64,000 nucleotides of DNA, taken from Novacetimonas maltaceti (GTDB lineage: Bacteria; Pseudomonadota; Alphaproteobacteria; Acetobacterales; Acetobacteraceae). Shown here piece after piece: positions 34,903 to 45,000 of the stretch; position 1 is the first letter of the stretch; each line of letters opens with the position of its first letter. A model generated the notes under the pieces. That model was not told the origin of the DNA. It saw only the letters and a program-made list of their open reading frames with translations, and ran no database searches. The stretch lies in the NCBI RefSeq assembly GCF_002906255.1, contig NZ_POTC01000005.1, positions 1 through 64,000 on the forward strand, written 5' to 3'. The translations under genes and the position numbers were made by a program.

Positions 34903-35439
34903 TCAGCGCGGGGCCAGCACCATGATCATCTGGCGATTTTCGAGCTTGGGCATATGCTCGACCTTCGCGATTTCATCCATCTCGTTGCGCACGCGCTCCA
35001 GCACCTTGATGCCCAGATCCTGATGCGCCATTTCGCGGCCACGAAAACGCAGGGTTACCTTGACCTTGTCGCCTTCGCCGATGAAGCTCTTCATCGCCCG
35101 CATCTTCACCTGGTAGTCATTTTCGTCGATGTTCGGACGAACCTTGACTTCCTTGATCTCGATGACTTTCTGCTTCTTGCGGGCTTCGTTGCGCTTCTTC
35201 TGCTGCTCGTACTTGAACTTCCCGTAATCGAGAATCTTCGCAACGGGCGGCTCGGCGTTCGGGCTGATTTCCAGCAGGTCGAGACCGGACGCATAGGCGC
35301 GGGCAAGGGCGTCACGCATCGGCATGATTCCCAGCATTTCGCCGTCGGCATCGATCAGGCGGACCTGCGGAACGCGTATCTCCTCATTGACACGGGGCCC
35401 CTCTCGGTTCGGCGGAGTGGGCATCGGGGGTCTGGCTAT
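34903..35439 (-). CDS. infC: Translation initiation factor IF-3, probable ATA start
   Basis: IF-3 keeps ribosomal subunits apart and checks start-codon choice. The N-terminal domain ([15 protein letters not shown]), the lysine-rich linker ([16 protein letters not shown]) and the C-terminal domain ([16 protein letters not shown]) are all present. The only good ribosome-binding site, AGGAG at 35446-35450, directly touches an ATG (35445) but is 6 bases from an in-frame ATA at 35439. infC genes often use rare start codons so that IF-3 can repress itself, so I take ATA as the start; ATG at 35445 or 35424 are alternatives. rpmI-rplT do not follow. Confidence 0.9.
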   Translation of the reverse strand: MARPPMPTPPNREGPRVNEEIRVPQVRLIDADGEMLGIMPMRDALARAYASGLDLLEISPNAEPPVAKILDYGKFKYEQQKKRNEARKKQKVIEIKEVKVRPNIDENDYQVKMRAMKSFIGEGDKVKVTLRFRGREMAHQDLGIKVLERVRNEMDEIAKVEHMPKLENRQMIMVLAPR

Positions 35440-35703
35440 GGTCATCTCCTGTGACTGTGTATTCAGATCGTCGCGGCGGCCACCGGCCCCACGCCCAAAC
35501 GCGCCCGGAGACTCCGGACGGCATGACGGCGCGAAATCACGCGGACGCTGCTGATGTGGCAATATGTGGCGCAAACACAAGGGCCAGATCAAGTCTTGTG
35601 TGCAGTCCCCCTGACGGGGCCAGCCATGCATGCACCGCACGCAGGCCCCTGCCGGACGCAGGTTGCGGAATGTTTCAGGCCACCATTACGTGAAACATCA
35701 TGT

Positions 35704-35786
35704 AAAAGTTTTTGGTGAAGCTTTTTTCAAAAAGCTTCAAAGAACGCCGCCTTTTTGAAAAAAGGCGGCACCCAAAAACTTTTATC
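35704..35786 (+). repeat. Three-stem intergenic repeat, copy 3
   Basis: This is nearly identical to copy 1, with AAAGTTTTTGGTGAAGC, GAAGCTTTTTTCAAAAAGCTTC, CCGCCTTTTTGAAAAAAGGCGG and CCCAAAAACTTTTATC. Unlike the other copies it lies between two genes on the same strand (thrS and infC). A separate dyad, TGTTTCA/TGAAACA (35671-35677 with 35691-35697), flanks it. Confidence 0.9.
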
Positions 35787-35817
35787 TGTTTGTTATCAGC
35801 GCCTTATTAAAACAGGA

Positions 35818-37740
35818 CTAGCGCAGGTCCGGCGGGGTCGCCTCATGCGCAAGGGCCTTCACCGCCTCGTCCAGCGGCAGGATATCCTGCGCCTTGCCAC
35901 CAAGGCGGCGCAGGGCGACGGTGCGTTCCTCCGCCTCCTTGCGGCCCACCACCAGGATGACGGGAACACGCGCAAGGCTGTGTTCACGAATCTTGGCGTT
36001 GATCTTCTCGTTCCGCACATCGGCCTCCACCACCAGGCCCGCGGCGCGGAGCTTCTCCTCCACCTCACGGGCATAGGGTTCGGCGTCCGTCACGATGGAG
36101 GCGACGACGACCTGCACCGGGGCCAGCCACATCGGGAAGCGCCCCGCATGCTGCTCGATCAGGATGCCGAGGAACCGCTCGAACGAACCAAGGATCGCGC
36201 GATGCAGCATCACCGGGCGATGGCGCGCGCTGTCTTCACCGACATAGGACGCATCAAGCCGTTCGGGCAGCACGTAATCGACCTGCAGCGTCCCGCACTG
36301 CCAGTCGCGGCCGATGGCGTCACGCAGCACGAATTCCAGCTTCGGGCCATAGAACGCGCCCTCCCCCGGATTGTACTCGTATTCGACACCCGCCATGTCG
36401 CATGCGACCTTCAGCGCGTTTTCCGCCCGGTCCCATGTTGCATCGTCACCGGCGCGCTGTTCGGGACGGTCGGCGAATTTCACGCGGAAATGCTCGAACC
36501 CGAGGTCCTTGTACACGGCGGAGAGCATGCGCACGAAGCGCGCGGTCTCGTCCGCGATCTGGTCGTCGGTGCAGAAGATGTGCGCGTCATCCTGCGTGAA
36601 ACCGCGCACGCGCATGATGCCATGCAGCGCGCCGGAAGGTTCGTAGCGGTGGCACGCGCCGAATTCCGCCATGCGCAGCGGCAGTTCGCGATAGGAACGC
36701 AGCCCGTGGCGGAAGATCTGCACATGGCACGGGCAGTTCATCGGCTTGAGCGCGAGGGTCTTGTCCTCGTCCTCCACCGTGGCGATGAACATGTGCTCGC
36801 GATACTTGTCCCAGTGGCCCGACGCCTCCCACAGGCCGCGATCGACCAACTGCGGGGTGCGGACCTCCTGGTACCCGTTGCGGGTCTGCGCGCGGCGCAT
36901 GTAGTCCTGCAGCACCGAATACAGCCGCCAGCCCTTGGGGTGCCAGAAGATCTGGCCCACGGCCTCCTCCTGGATGTGGAACAGGTCCATCTCGCGCCCG
37001 ATGCGGCGATGGTCGCGCCGCTCGGCTTCCTCCAGCTGGTGGAGGTGCGCGTCAAGCTCCTTCTGGTCACGCCATGCGGTCCCATAGATGCGCGTCAGCA
37101 TGGGGTTGCGGTGATCGCCACGCCAGTAGGCGCCGGCGACCTTCATCAGGCGGAACGCCTTGCCGATGTCGCCCGTGCTGCGCAGGTGCGGGCCACGGCA
37201 CAGGTCGAGCCATTCGCCCTGCCGGTAGATGGAGATTTCCTCGTCAGCCGGCAGGTCGCGGATCAGTTCGGCCTTGAAGCGCTCGCCCCGGTCCTCGAAG
37301 AAGCGGATCGCCTCCTCACGCGGCCAGGTTTCGCGCGTGAACGGGGTGTTGGCATCGATGATCTCGCGCATGCGGGCCTCGATGCGGGGGAAGTCCTCCG
37401 GCGTGAACGGCTCATTGCGGTAGAAATCGTAATAGAAGCCATTTTCGATCGACGGGCCGATGGTGACCTGCGTGCCCGGCCACAGCGACTGCACCGCCTC
37501 CGCCAGCACGTGGGCGGCGTCATGGCGGATCATCTCCAGCGACTCGGTGTCCTTGCGGGTGATGAAACGGACATGCGCGTCGTGGTCGATATCGCGGCCG
37601 ATATCCATCAGGCGGCCGTCCACTTCCATGGCGATGGCCGCGCGCGCAAGGCCCGCGCCAATGGACTGCGCCACCGTAGTGCCCGTCACCGCCCCGTCAA
37701 AGCGGCGTACGGATCCGTCAGGCAGGGTGATGGCAGGCAT
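35818..37740 (-). CDS. thrS: Threonyl-tRNA synthetase
   Basis: This class II synthetase of 640 residues has an N-terminal TGS domain ([11 protein letters not shown]), the editing domain ([12 protein letters not shown]), the catalytic core with the zinc-binding cysteine in [10 protein letters not shown], and a C-terminal anticodon-binding domain. The start MPAITLPDG at 37740 has GGAGC 8 bases upstream; the longer open frame overlaps the upstream gene. infC follows downstream after a gap containing the repeat, a loosened form of the classical thrS-infC pair. Confidence 0.96.
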   Translation of the reverse strand: MPAITLPDGSVRRFDGAVTGTTVAQSIGAGLARAAIAMEVDGRLMDIGRDIDHDAHVRFITRKDTESLEMIRHDAAHVLAEAVQSLWPGTQVTIGPSIENGFYYDFYRNEPFTPEDFPRIEARMREIIDANTPFTRETWPREEAIRFFEDRGERFKAELIRDLPADEEISIYRQGEWLDLCRGPHLRSTGDIGKAFRLMKVAGAYWRGDHRNPMLTRIYGTAWRDQKELDAHLHQLEEAERRDHRRIGREMDLFHIQEEAVGQIFWHPKGWRLYSVLQDYMRRAQTRNGYQEVRTPQLVDRGLWEASGHWDKYREHMFIATVEDEDKTLALKPMNCPCHVQIFRHGLRSYRELPLRMAEFGACHRYEPSGALHGIMRVRGFTQDDAHIFCTDDQIADETARFVRMLSAVYKDLGFEHFRVKFADRPEQRAGDDATWDRAENALKVACDMAGVEYEYNPGEGAFYGPKLEFVLRDAIGRDWQCGTLQVDYVLPERLDASYVGEDSARHRPVMLHRAILGSFERFLGILIEQHAGRFPMWLAPVQVVVASIVTDAEPYAREVEEKLRAAGLVVEADVRNEKINAKIREHSLARVPVILVVGRKEAEERTVALRRLGGKAQDILPLDEAVKALAHEATPPDLR

Positions 37741-37781
37741 GTTCTGGTGCTCCGATAAGAATATGTCCCGCTGTAATGGCG

Positions 37782-38684
37782 TCAGCCGAGCGCGGCTGCA
37801 ACCCTGTCGATGTGCAATGTGGCCAGATCGTGCGCCCACAGCGCCCTGACCTGCCCCGGCGTACGGCCCAGCGGCGCGCTGAGCGCGGGGTCGCCCGCGC
37901 GCGAAAACAGCACGACACACGGCGTTCCCATCACGGCGGCAAGGTGTATGGGACCGGTGTCATTGCCCACCGCAGCGGCGGCCCGCGCGGCCAGTCCGCC
38001 AAGGTCGAGCAGGGAGGTCCGCCCTGTCAGGTCCAGCGTCGCGTCGCATGCGGCGGCAATGGTGGCCGCCAGCGGCGCGTCGGCCTGCGTGCCGATGACG
38101 ACCGGGCGCAACCCGCGCGCCCACAGCCGCACCGCAAGCCCGGCGAAGCGTTCCACCGGCCAGCGCTTTACCGGATGCGCCGCCGACGTGCCCGGCACCA
38201 GCAGCGCATATGGCCCCGGCAGGCGCGGCCCGTATTCCGCCAGCCACGAGATGTCGGCATCCGGCACCTCCGCAATGCCGGCGCGGCGCAACTGGTCGCG
38301 CTGGCGGGCGCGGTTGTGCATCGCCTTGCGCTGCGGGTTGTCATGACAGGCCTGCGCGCCCCGGGCGATGCCCGACCATGCGCGGTGCCCCGACAGGTGG
38401 AAATAGCGCGTCGTCCGCCCCGAGGTCTGGAGGTCGTAGATGAAATCATACTCCCGCAGCAGCGCGCGCATCGCCATGACCGCGCGCAGGTTGCGCCATG
38501 GCGCGCGGGTATCGACGCGCACATCGTCAAACCATGGCGACGCGCGTGCCAGTTCGACAAAGGGCGGGGTCGTCAGCAGCGTCACGCTGTCATTGCGATG
38601 GTGTTCGCGAATGGCCGCAAAGGGGGCAAAGGACTGGACGAAGTCACCCAGCGCGCCCAGACGGATGACAAGGATACGCCGCAT
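37782..38684 (-). CDS. Glycosyltransferase family 9 (heptosyltransferase-like)
   Basis: The opening [18 protein letters not shown] and the C-terminal [22 protein letters not shown] are diagnostic of GT9 enzymes, which add heptose to the lipopolysaccharide core from ADP-heptose. The 300-residue protein is cytoplasmic and complete. GAAAGG upstream supports the ATG at 38684. The neighbouring TPR protein and GT4 glycosyltransferase suggest a small surface-polysaccharide locus. Confidence 0.88.
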   Translation of the reverse strand: MRRILVIRLGALGDFVQSFAPFAAIREHHRNDSVTLLTTPPFVELARASPWFDDVRVDTRAPWRNLRAVMAMRALLREYDFIYDLQTSGRTTRYFHLSGHRAWSGIARGAQACHDNPQRKAMHNRARQRDQLRRAGIAEVPDADISWLAEYGPRLPGPYALLVPGTSAAHPVKRWPVERFAGLAVRLWARGLRPVVIGTQADAPLAATIAAACDATLDLTGRTSLLDLGGLAARAAAAVGNDTGPIHLAAVMGTPCVVLFSRAGDPALSAPLGRTPGQVRALWAHDLATLHIDRVAAALG

Positions 38685-38738
38685 ACACGACCTTTCGTGC
38701 TTCTGTTGGAACAACATGCTGATAAACGGCCGGCGCGC

Positions 38739-39827
38739 TCAGGGGGCGGCGGGGTCGGCCTCCAGCAGGGAGAGATCCTGCCGGGCGAGGTCCGCCTCAT
38801 GCGAATCCGGGGCCAGCGCGATCACCTGCTGCCAGTCGGCGCGGGCGTCCTCCATCTTTCCCTGGCGTTCATGCAGGATGCCGGATTCCAGTTCGGCGGC
38901 CACATTGTGCGGCGCCTGCTGCAATGCTGCGGCAATGTCGGTCGCGGCAAGGTCGATCTGGCCCAGCTCACGGTTGGCGGCCGCACGTGTCACCAGCGCA
39001 TCCACCCGCAGCGTCGCATCGTCAGGCAGCGGCGTCAGGTCGGAAACCGCCTGCTGCGCCATGCCCATGTCCACGGAAATGCGCGCATGAATCACGCGCA
39101 GCGTCATGTCATGCGGGTCAAGCGACAGCCCGTATGTCGCACTGTCGAGCGCCTGGCGCGGGCTGTCATCGGCCTGCCATGCCCGCGCGGCCTCCTCGGC
39201 CACGTGGGCGCGGCGGTGCAGGGACTCGGGCGTGTCATGGCGTTCCTCCTCCCTCCCCCCTCCCGGCGTGCCGGCAGCCTGTGAGGGGGCCGAGGACGGG
39301 GCCTTCGCGGGGGGGGCAGCCTCACCGTGTGGCCAGTGCGTGATGTGCGACAGGCGGTCGAGGGTGTCTGCCGCATCCCCCACGTCACCCAGCGCCATTT
39401 CCGCAAGCGCGCCGCAATATTCCGCCTCCGCCCCGCCGCCATGCTCCTGCCAGTCCTCGGCATAGTCACGGGTGCCGTCGGGATCATCGGACAGGTGCGA
39501 CTGGCAGGTGGCGAAGGAAAAGTCCTGCCGTGCCGCAGGACCGCCCCCGACCGCCTGCGGCCGGCCCGTGACACGCGCGGGCGCCGCGCCGGCACGCGGG
39601 GCATGGGGCGTGCCCGTCGCACTGGCGGTATCCGCGCCCACGACCGTGGCGCGCGCGCTGCCGCCCGCCGACTCCAGCGCCATGACCATCATTCCAACCT
39701 GCATGGCACGCATGCAGACCACCCGCCACCGGGCCGTGCGGCCCCCGCACGGGACACCGTACAGGGCGCGGTACGGCGCGGGACTCCGCGAACAGGCGGA
39801 CGGAAACATGCATGTGAAAGCTATCAT
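38739..39827 (-). CDS. TPR-repeat protein
   Basis: The C-terminal half contains tetratricopeptide-like units (ARISVDMGMAQQAVSDLTPL, TRAAANRELGQIDLAATDIAAALQQAP, ILHERQGKMEDARADWQQVIALAP), a scaffold for protein contacts. The N-terminal half is Gly/Ala/Pro-rich with a possible poor signal anchor. GGAA five bases before the ATG at 39827 supports the start. It lies between two glycosyltransferase genes, so it may help organise polysaccharide assembly, but this is inference. Confidence 0.75.
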   Translation of the reverse strand: MIAFTCMFPSACSRSPAPYRALYGVPCGGRTARWRVVCMRAMQVGMMVMALESAGGSARATVVGADTASATGTPHAPRAGAAPARVTGRPQAVGGGPAARQDFSFATCQSHLSDDPDGTRDYAEDWQEHGGGAEAEYCGALAEMALGDVGDAADTLDRLSHITHWPHGEAAPPAKAPSSAPSQAAGTPGGGREEERHDTPESLHRRAHVAEEAARAWQADDSPRQALDSATYGLSLDPHDMTLRVIHARISVDMGMAQQAVSDLTPLPDDATLRVDALVTRAAANRELGQIDLAATDIAAALQQAPHNVAAELESGILHERQGKMEDARADWQQVIALAPDSHEADLARQDLSLLEADPAAP

Positions 39828-39891
39828 AATGGTTCCTTCGTCACCCCGCGCCCCGCCGGGGTCAAGTGCCTCCGCCCCCTGATACGCCCGA

Positions 39892-41175
39892 ATGTTGCAA
39901 CAGACGGTGCAGAACTATCTCTTACGTGATACACATTCCGAAATGGAATTTGCGACCACACGCCCCGTCATCCTCCAGGTTCTGCCCGCGCTTGAATCGG
40001 GCGGGATCGAACAGGGCACCATCGAAATGGCCGCCGCCATCACACAGGCGGGCGGCACGGCCCTGGTCGCAAGTGCGGGCGGACGACTGATCCCGCGCCT
40101 GCGCTATGTCGGGGCGACACCGGTCCACCTGGACCTGCGGCCGAAAAACCCGATTTCCATCCTGCGCAATTCCCTGCGGCTGGGGCAGATCATCCGCGAA
40201 CATTCCGTTAGCCTCGTGCACGCACGCTCACGCGCGCCGGCATGGGCGGCGGCGTCCGCGTGCAGGCGCACGGGCGTGCCGCTGGTGACGACATGGCATG
40301 GCGTCTATGGCAACAACATCCCCGGCAAGCGCCGCTACAACGCCGTCATGGCGTCGGGGCAGCGCGTCATCGCCGTCAGCGAATACATCGCGCAGCGCCT
40401 GCGCACGGAATACAGGGTGGGCGACGACCGCCTGCGCCTGATCCCGCGCGGGGCGGATGTCGTGCGCTTCGACCCGCAGGGCGTGCGCGGCAACCGGGTA
40501 CAGAACCTGCTGGACCAGTGGGACCTGCCCGAACATGCCGCCATCATCGTGCTGCCGGGCCGGGTCACGCCGTGGAAGGGGCAGATGCTTCTGCTCGACG
40601 CGCTTGCGCGGATGGAAAACACGGGCGGGTGCGGGCGCGAATGGATCTGTGTCTTCGTCGGGGACGCAAAGGATCGCGACAGGCATGCGCAGGCGCTCGT
40701 GGACAGGGCGCGCGGGGCGGGACTGGGTGAACGGGTGCGCTTTACCGGGCACTGTTCCGACATGCCGGCGGTGATGATGCTGGCCGATGTCGTGGTCGTG
40801 CCCTCCCTGCGGCCCGAACCCTTTGGCCGCGTGGTGGTGGAGGCTCAGGCCATGGGCCGTCCCGTCGTGGTCGCCGCCCATGGCGCGGCGCTGGAGACGG
40901 TGGAGGACGGGGTCACCGGCTTCGCCTTCCCCCCCGGCGACGTCACCGCCCTGACGGAAGCGGTGCGCACCGCGCTGTGCATGACGCCGGAGCAGCGCGC
41001 GCTGATGGCGTCCCATGCGCGTGAGAACGTCATGGCGCATTACACCAGCCACGGCATGCAGTACGCGACCCTTTCGGTCTATGACGAACTGCTGCATACC
41101 CACATGGCGGAGACGTTCCTGTACAATACCGGCCTGATGGCGGCCGGCAATGACCTCGAACAGCAGGCATCCTGA
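39892..41175 (+). CDS. Glycosyltransferase family 4
   Basis: The protein has the GT-B fold of GT4: an N-terminal LQVLPALESGGIEQGTIEMA and a C-terminal nucleotide-sugar site with LPGRVTPWKGQ and PSLRPEPFGRVVVEAQAMGRP, which includes the E(X)7E motif. It probably transfers a hexose during lipopolysaccharide or capsule synthesis. Neither the ATG at 39892 nor the one at 39943 has a clear ribosome-binding site. It is divergent from the TPR gene with a very short shared promoter region. Confidence 0.88.
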   Translation: MLQQTVQNYLLRDTHSEMEFATTRPVILQVLPALESGGIEQGTIEMAAAITQAGGTALVASAGGRLIPRLRYVGATPVHLDLRPKNPISILRNSLRLGQIIREHSVSLVHARSRAPAWAAASACRRTGVPLVTTWHGVYGNNIPGKRRYNAVMASGQRVIAVSEYIAQRLRTEYRVGDDRLRLIPRGADVVRFDPQGVRGNRVQNLLDQWDLPEHAAIIVLPGRVTPWKGQMLLLDALARMENTGGCGREWICVFVGDAKDRDRHAQALVDRARGAGLGERVRFTGHCSDMPAVMMLADVVVVPSLRPEPFGRVVVEAQAMGRPVVVAAHGAALETVEDGVTGFAFPPGDVTALTEAVRTALCMTPEQRALMASHARENVMAHYTSHGMQYATLSVYDELLHTHMAETFLYNTGLMAAGNDLEQQAS

Positions 41176-41279
41176 ACGCTCACGCCGCCCCGGCGCGCAG
41201 TGTGGCATGCCCGAGCGGACGCGGCATTGATCTGCCGCACCCCCACGGCCATCTGGCCGCAGCCTCCCCCGCACGACAT

Positions 41280-41359
41280 ATGGCGTATGCGCTGAGGGGA
41301 TTTACAATGCGCAAGGCGATTGAAATCCTTGCGCAAGGACTTCTATGGATACGCCATAG
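41280..41359 (+). promoter_or_regulatory. Structured leader upstream of the Rieske oxygenase gene
   Basis: ATGGCGTAT (41280-41288) pairs with ATACGCCAT (41349-41357) and encloses a second perfect stem, TGCGCAAGG (41308-41316) with CCTTGCGCA (41327-41335). An alternative small hairpin CTATGG/CCATAG (41343-41359) competes with the outer stem. Mutually exclusive stems before a gene suggest a cis-regulatory RNA, or a binding region for a regulator. No known riboswitch class is recognised. Confidence 0.4.
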
Positions 41360-41416
41360 CAACCGGATGACGTAAGATCCGCAGATCATGACAAACAGGA
41401 ATTTCGGGGCCTCAAC

Positions 41417-42607
41417 ATGAGCGATACACTTTCTGTCCAGACGGAGGCCCCGGCGCGGGACCGGACCACCACCACGACCACCGCGGAACCCACCGTGCAC
41501 GCCGCGCCCGGCACCGACCTGCGCACCGTCGATGCGGATCCCGATTTCTGGTATCCCGTCGCGTGGTCGTCGCAGGTGCGCAAGGGCAAGACGTTTGGCG
41601 TGCGTTACGCGGGCGTGCCCATCGCGCTGGTCCGGCCGGAAGAAGGCAGCGTCTTCGCGCTGTATGACCGCTGCCCCCACCGGCAGGTGCCGCTGAGCAA
41701 GGGGACCGTCAACGGGCAGACCGTGCGCTGCTGCTACCATGGCTGGGCCTTCGGGCGTTCGGGCCGCTGCATCGACGTGCCGTATCTGGGCAAGGGCAAG
41801 CTGCCCAACGGCGTACGCACCTATCCCTGCCGGGAGGCCGGCGGCCTTGTCTTCATCTTCCCCGGTGACCCGGCCAAGGCCGACACCGTGCCCTTCCCCA
41901 AGCTGGGCAGCGTGGACAACCCCGCCTACAAGACCAAGAATTTCAGCCCGCGCGTCGGCTGCCACTACACGTTCATGCATGAAAACCTGATGGACATGAA
42001 CCATCAGTTCCTGCACCGCCGCCAGATGGGCCAGATCAAGGCACGCTTCCTCGGGCAGGACAAGGGCGAGAACTTCATCGAGGCGCGCTACAGCTTCATG
42101 CGCAGCGCGGGGCAGCAGCCGCTGGCCGAACGGCTGATCTTTGGCAAGCACAAGGACCTCAACGGCGCGGAACATCCGGTCGAGGAAGTCGTGACCATCC
42201 GCACGACCTATCCGTACCAGACGCTTCAGATCCGCGACAAGGACGGCGACCTTATCATGGACCTGTGGACCTCCTACGTCCCGGTGGACAAGGAGCAGCG
42301 CGTCACGCAGTCCTTTGGCCTGCTGTCGGTGCTGCGCCCGCAGACGCCGCTGCTGATCGACCTGATCTGGCCCGCGCTGGGCTGGTTCACCAACCGCATC
42401 TTCCTTGAGGACAAGGATATCGTGGAACTGGAACAGCAGGCGTGGAACGAACAGGGCGGCGACCGCAACGTGGAAATCTTCCCCGTGGTCAAGGCGCTGC
42501 GTGAACTGCTGACGCGCTGCGGCGTGCCGGCCGGCAAGGGCATGCCCGACACCACCAATCCCGATACCGCGGCCACCCCGGCGCCGGTCGCCACCGGCGC
42601 GGCCTGA
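41417..42607 (+). CDS. Rieske non-heme iron oxygenase
   Basis: The 396-residue protein has a Rieske [2Fe-2S] centre (CPHR near residue 85 and CCYHGW) and a mononuclear iron domain with an NLMDMNHQFLHRR helix carrying the aspartate and two histidine ligands. Such enzymes hydroxylate, demethylate or desaturate ring compounds or lipids using electrons from a reductase. No reductase or ferredoxin gene adjoins it, so the electron donor and substrate are unknown. A Thr-rich N-terminal stretch precedes the domain. It has its own leader and a strong terminator, so it is monocistronic. Confidence 0.88.
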   Translation: MSDTLSVQTEAPARDRTTTTTTAEPTVHAAPGTDLRTVDADPDFWYPVAWSSQVRKGKTFGVRYAGVPIALVRPEEGSVFALYDRCPHRQVPLSKGTVNGQTVRCCYHGWAFGRSGRCIDVPYLGKGKLPNGVRTYPCREAGGLVFIFPGDPAKADTVPFPKLGSVDNPAYKTKNFSPRVGCHYTFMHENLMDMNHQFLHRRQMGQIKARFLGQDKGENFIEARYSFMRSAGQQPLAERLIFGKHKDLNGAEHPVEEVVTIRTTYPYQTLQIRDKDGDLIMDLWTSYVPVDKEQRVTQSFGLLSVLRPQTPLLIDLIWPALGWFTNRIFLEDKDIVELEQQAWNEQGGDRNVEIFPVVKALRELLTRCGVPAGKGMPDTTNPDTAATPAPVATGAA

Positions 42608-42630
42608 CCCGCCACGCGATACCGCGCATT

Positions 42631-42673
42631 CCCGCCCCGCCGCACCGCCCCATGGCCGGTGCGGCGGGGCGGG
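42631..42673. terminator. Strong GC hairpin after the Rieske gene
   Basis: A perfect 17-bp stem (42631-42647 with 42657-42673) has a CCCGCCCCGCCGCACCG arm and a 9-base loop. It lacks a T run but is stable enough to end or stabilise the transcript. Confidence 0.6.
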
Positions 42674-42695
42674 GCCTGACACGGGCCATCCCCAC

Positions 42696-42892
42696 ATGAC
42701 AGACGAAACCCAGCCCCCGGACGGGCGAAAGCCGAAAGCGCCCGCGCCGAGGCCGCCCGCATCGCCCGCCAGCAGCGCGAGGCGCAGGCCCTGCGTGACA
42801 ACCTGCGCCGCCGCAAGCAGCAAAGCCGCGCCCGCACCGCGCCGGGCACGCCCGCCACGCCCCCGTCCGGGGACGATGCGCCATCCACATAA
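42696..42892 (+). pseudogene. Small conserved Arg-rich protein, apparently frameshifted
   Basis: The frame ending at the TAA at 42890 encodes ARAEAARIARQQREAQALRD then NLRRRKQQSRARTAPG, which matches a short basic protein that I know sits near murA in many alphaproteobacteria. That frame has no ATG, GTG or TTG before an in-frame stop at 42677. A fitting N-terminus (MTDETQPPDGRKP, ATG at 42696) lies in another frame, and one missing base near the C or G runs at about 42712-42730 would join them. It is therefore a broken gene, a sequencing error, or a case of frameshifting. Confidence 0.55.
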
Positions 42893-43006
42893 TAAAGCCG
42901 TCATGCCCGCGCATAACACGATTGCGCGACTCGACCACCTTCGGTAGTGGTCGCTGCTCGCCAGCGGCGGGACGTCCCCGCCATGACGCACGAAGAAAGG
43001 GACCGC

Positions 43007-43561
43007 ATGCCAATAATGCCTGATACGTGGATTCGCCGCATGGCCGTCGAATCCGGCATGATCGAACCCTTCGTCGAAAAACAGAACCGCGAGGGCGTGA
43101 TCTCCTTCGGGCTGTCCTCCTACGGCTATGACGCGCGCGTGGCGTCGGAATTCAAGATCTTCACCGACGTGGACAACGCGGTGGTCGATCCCAAGAATTT
43201 CGCGGAAAACAGCTTCGTCACCCGCCATGGCGATTCCTGCACCATCCCGCCGCACAGCTTCGTGCTGGCGCATACGGTGGAATATTTCCGCATCCCGCGC
43301 GACACGCTCGTCGTCTGCCTTGGCAAGTCCACCTATGCCCGGTGCGGCATCATCGTGAACGTGACCCCGCTGGAACCGGAATGGGAAGGGCAGGTCACGA
43401 TCGAAATCAGCAACACCACCCCCCTGCCCGCGCGCATCTACGCCAATGAAGGCATCTGCCAGTTCCTGTTCTTCCAGGGGGCGTCGCCGTGCGAGGTCAG
43501 CTATGCCGACCGGGCGGGCAAATACATGGGACAGCGCGGCGTCGCCCCGCCACGGATGTAG
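43007..43561 (+). CDS. dcd: dCTP deaminase
   Basis: Dcd converts dCTP to dUTP, the main route to dTTP. The trimeric dUTPase-like fold is seen in [11 protein letters not shown], the nucleotide-binding [12 protein letters not shown] and the catalytic glutamate region [18 protein letters not shown]. The start [11 protein letters not shown] has AAAGGGA upstream and matches homologues; 184 residues is normal. murA follows 12 bases later. Confidence 0.95.
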   Translation: MPIMPDTWIRRMAVESGMIEPFVEKQNREGVISFGLSSYGYDARVASEFKIFTDVDNAVVDPKNFAENSFVTRHGDSCTIPPHSFVLAHTVEYFRIPRDTLVVCLGKSTYARCGIIVNVTPLEPEWEGQVTIEISNTTPLPARIYANEGICQFLFFQGASPCEVSYADRAGKYMGQRGVAPPRM

Positions 43562-43573
43562 GAGAGCAGGGCC

Positions 43574-44836
43574 ATGGACCGTTTCATCATTCGCGGCGGG
43601 CACCGCCTGCACGGCGACATCGTCATCGGTGGCGCCAAGAACTCCGCGCTCAAGCTGCTGGTCGCCGGACTGCTGACGTCGGAGACGCTGGTACTGTCGA
43701 ACGTGCCGCGCATCGCGGACATCCGCACCATGCGCACGCTGCTGCAGCAGCACGGCCTGAAGGTGGAGGACGTGGACGGCACGGGGTCCGTCCTGTCGGT
43801 CGGCGGACCGATCACCAATACGGAAGCGCCTTACAACATCGTCTCCAAGATGCGGGCCTCGATCCTCGTGCTCGGGCCGCTGCTGGCACGCTGCGGGGAG
43901 GCGCGGGTGTCGCTTCCGGGGGGGTGTGCGATCGGCACGCGCCCGGTGGACATGCACCTCAAGGGGCTGGAGGCGCTGGGCGCGCGCATCACGCTGGAAA
44001 ACGGCTACATCAACGCCCACGCGCCCGAGGGACTGACGGGCGCGCGCATCATCCTGCCGTTCGCATCGGTGGGGGCGACGGAAAACCTGCTGATGGCGTC
44101 GTGCCTGGCGAAGGGACGCACCGAAATCGTCAACGCCGCGCGTGAACCCGAAATCGGTGACCTCGTCTCCTGCCTCAACGCCATGGGCGCGCGCATCACC
44201 GGCGCGGGCAGCGGGACGCTGGTGATCGACGGCGTGGACGCCCTGCACGGGGCGGAATACCGGGTCATGCCCGACCGCATCGAATGCGGCACCTATGCCT
44301 GCGCCGCCGCGATCACGGGGGGGGACCTGCGCCTGATCGACGGGCGGGCCGAACACCTTGGCGCGGTCGTGCGCGCGCTGGAGGAAGCGGGCGCGGAAGT
44401 GTTCCAGGAAGATGGCGCGCTGCGGGTGCGGCGCACCGGCGCGCTGCGGGGCGTGGACATCATGACCGAACCCTATCCCGGCTTTCCCACCGACATGCAG
44501 GCACAGTTCATGGCGCTGCTGTCGGTGGCCGAAGGGGCGTCGATGGTGACGGAGACGATCTTCGAAAACCGGTTCATGCACGTCCCCGAACTCAACCGCA
44601 TGGGCGCGCGCATCAACGTGCACGGATCGTCCGCCATCATCCGGGGCGTGCATTCCCTGTCGGGCGCGCCGGTCATGGCGACAGACCTGCGGGCGTCGTT
44701 CTCCCTCATCCTCGCGGGGCTTGCGGCACATGGGGAGACGATCCTGAGCCGCGTCTACCACCTTGACCGCGGGTATGAGGCGGTGGAGCGCAAGCTGGCG
44801 CGCTGCGGGGCGCAGATCGAACGCGTTTCGGGCTGA
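43574..44836 (+). CDS. murA: UDP-N-acetylglucosamine 1-carboxyvinyltransferase
   Basis: MurA starts peptidoglycan synthesis by adding enolpyruvate to UDP-GlcNAc. The active-site loop [11 protein letters not shown] with Cys118 is intact, so the enzyme should be sensitive to fosfomycin. The N-terminal [11 protein letters not shown] and [15 protein letters not shown] segments are typical. GGAGAG lies before the ATG. It is probably transcribed with dcd. Confidence 0.96.
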   Translation: MDRFIIRGGHRLHGDIVIGGAKNSALKLLVAGLLTSETLVLSNVPRIADIRTMRTLLQQHGLKVEDVDGTGSVLSVGGPITNTEAPYNIVSKMRASILVLGPLLARCGEARVSLPGGCAIGTRPVDMHLKGLEALGARITLENGYINAHAPEGLTGARIILPFASVGATENLLMASCLAKGRTEIVNAAREPEIGDLVSCLNAMGARITGAGSGTLVIDGVDALHGAEYRVMPDRIECGTYACAAAITGGDLRLIDGRAEHLGAVVRALEEAGAEVFQEDGALRVRRTGALRGVDIMTEPYPGFPTDMQAQFMALLSVAEGASMVTETIFENRFMHVPELNRMGARINVHGSSAIIRGVHSLSGAPVMATDLRASFSLILAGLAAHGETILSRVYHLDRGYEAVERKLARCGAQIERVSG

Positions 44837-44870
44837 AACCCCGCAAAAGACCGGCGCGAGCGGCCGTGCA

Positions 44871-44899
44871 AAAGGGCTGTCGTGCGAAAAGCGCCCTTT
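44871..44899 (+). terminator. Possible terminator after murA
   Basis: AAAGGGC (44871-44877) pairs with GCCCTTT (44893-44899) over a 15-base loop, between murA and hisG. No T run follows the stem. Confidence 0.35.
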
Positions 44900-45000
44900 C
44901 TGCATGGGGGCACAGTGTGGTATGCGCGCAGGCGACATGTTGCGCCTGTCACGCCTGATGTGATGCGGTCCGGGCGCGTTTCCTTTGTTCGGAGAATGCA

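Noticed and set aside
42696-42947. 83-residue ORF read straight from the ATG at 42696
   Set aside because: Beyond the first dozen or so residues it is Pro/Arg-rich shadow sequence; the conserved protein is in another frame.
41180-44938. Open frame of 1252 codons on the minus strand
   Set aside because: It lies opposite the Rieske, dcd and murA genes and has the composition of a GC-rich antisense frame, with no recognisable domain.
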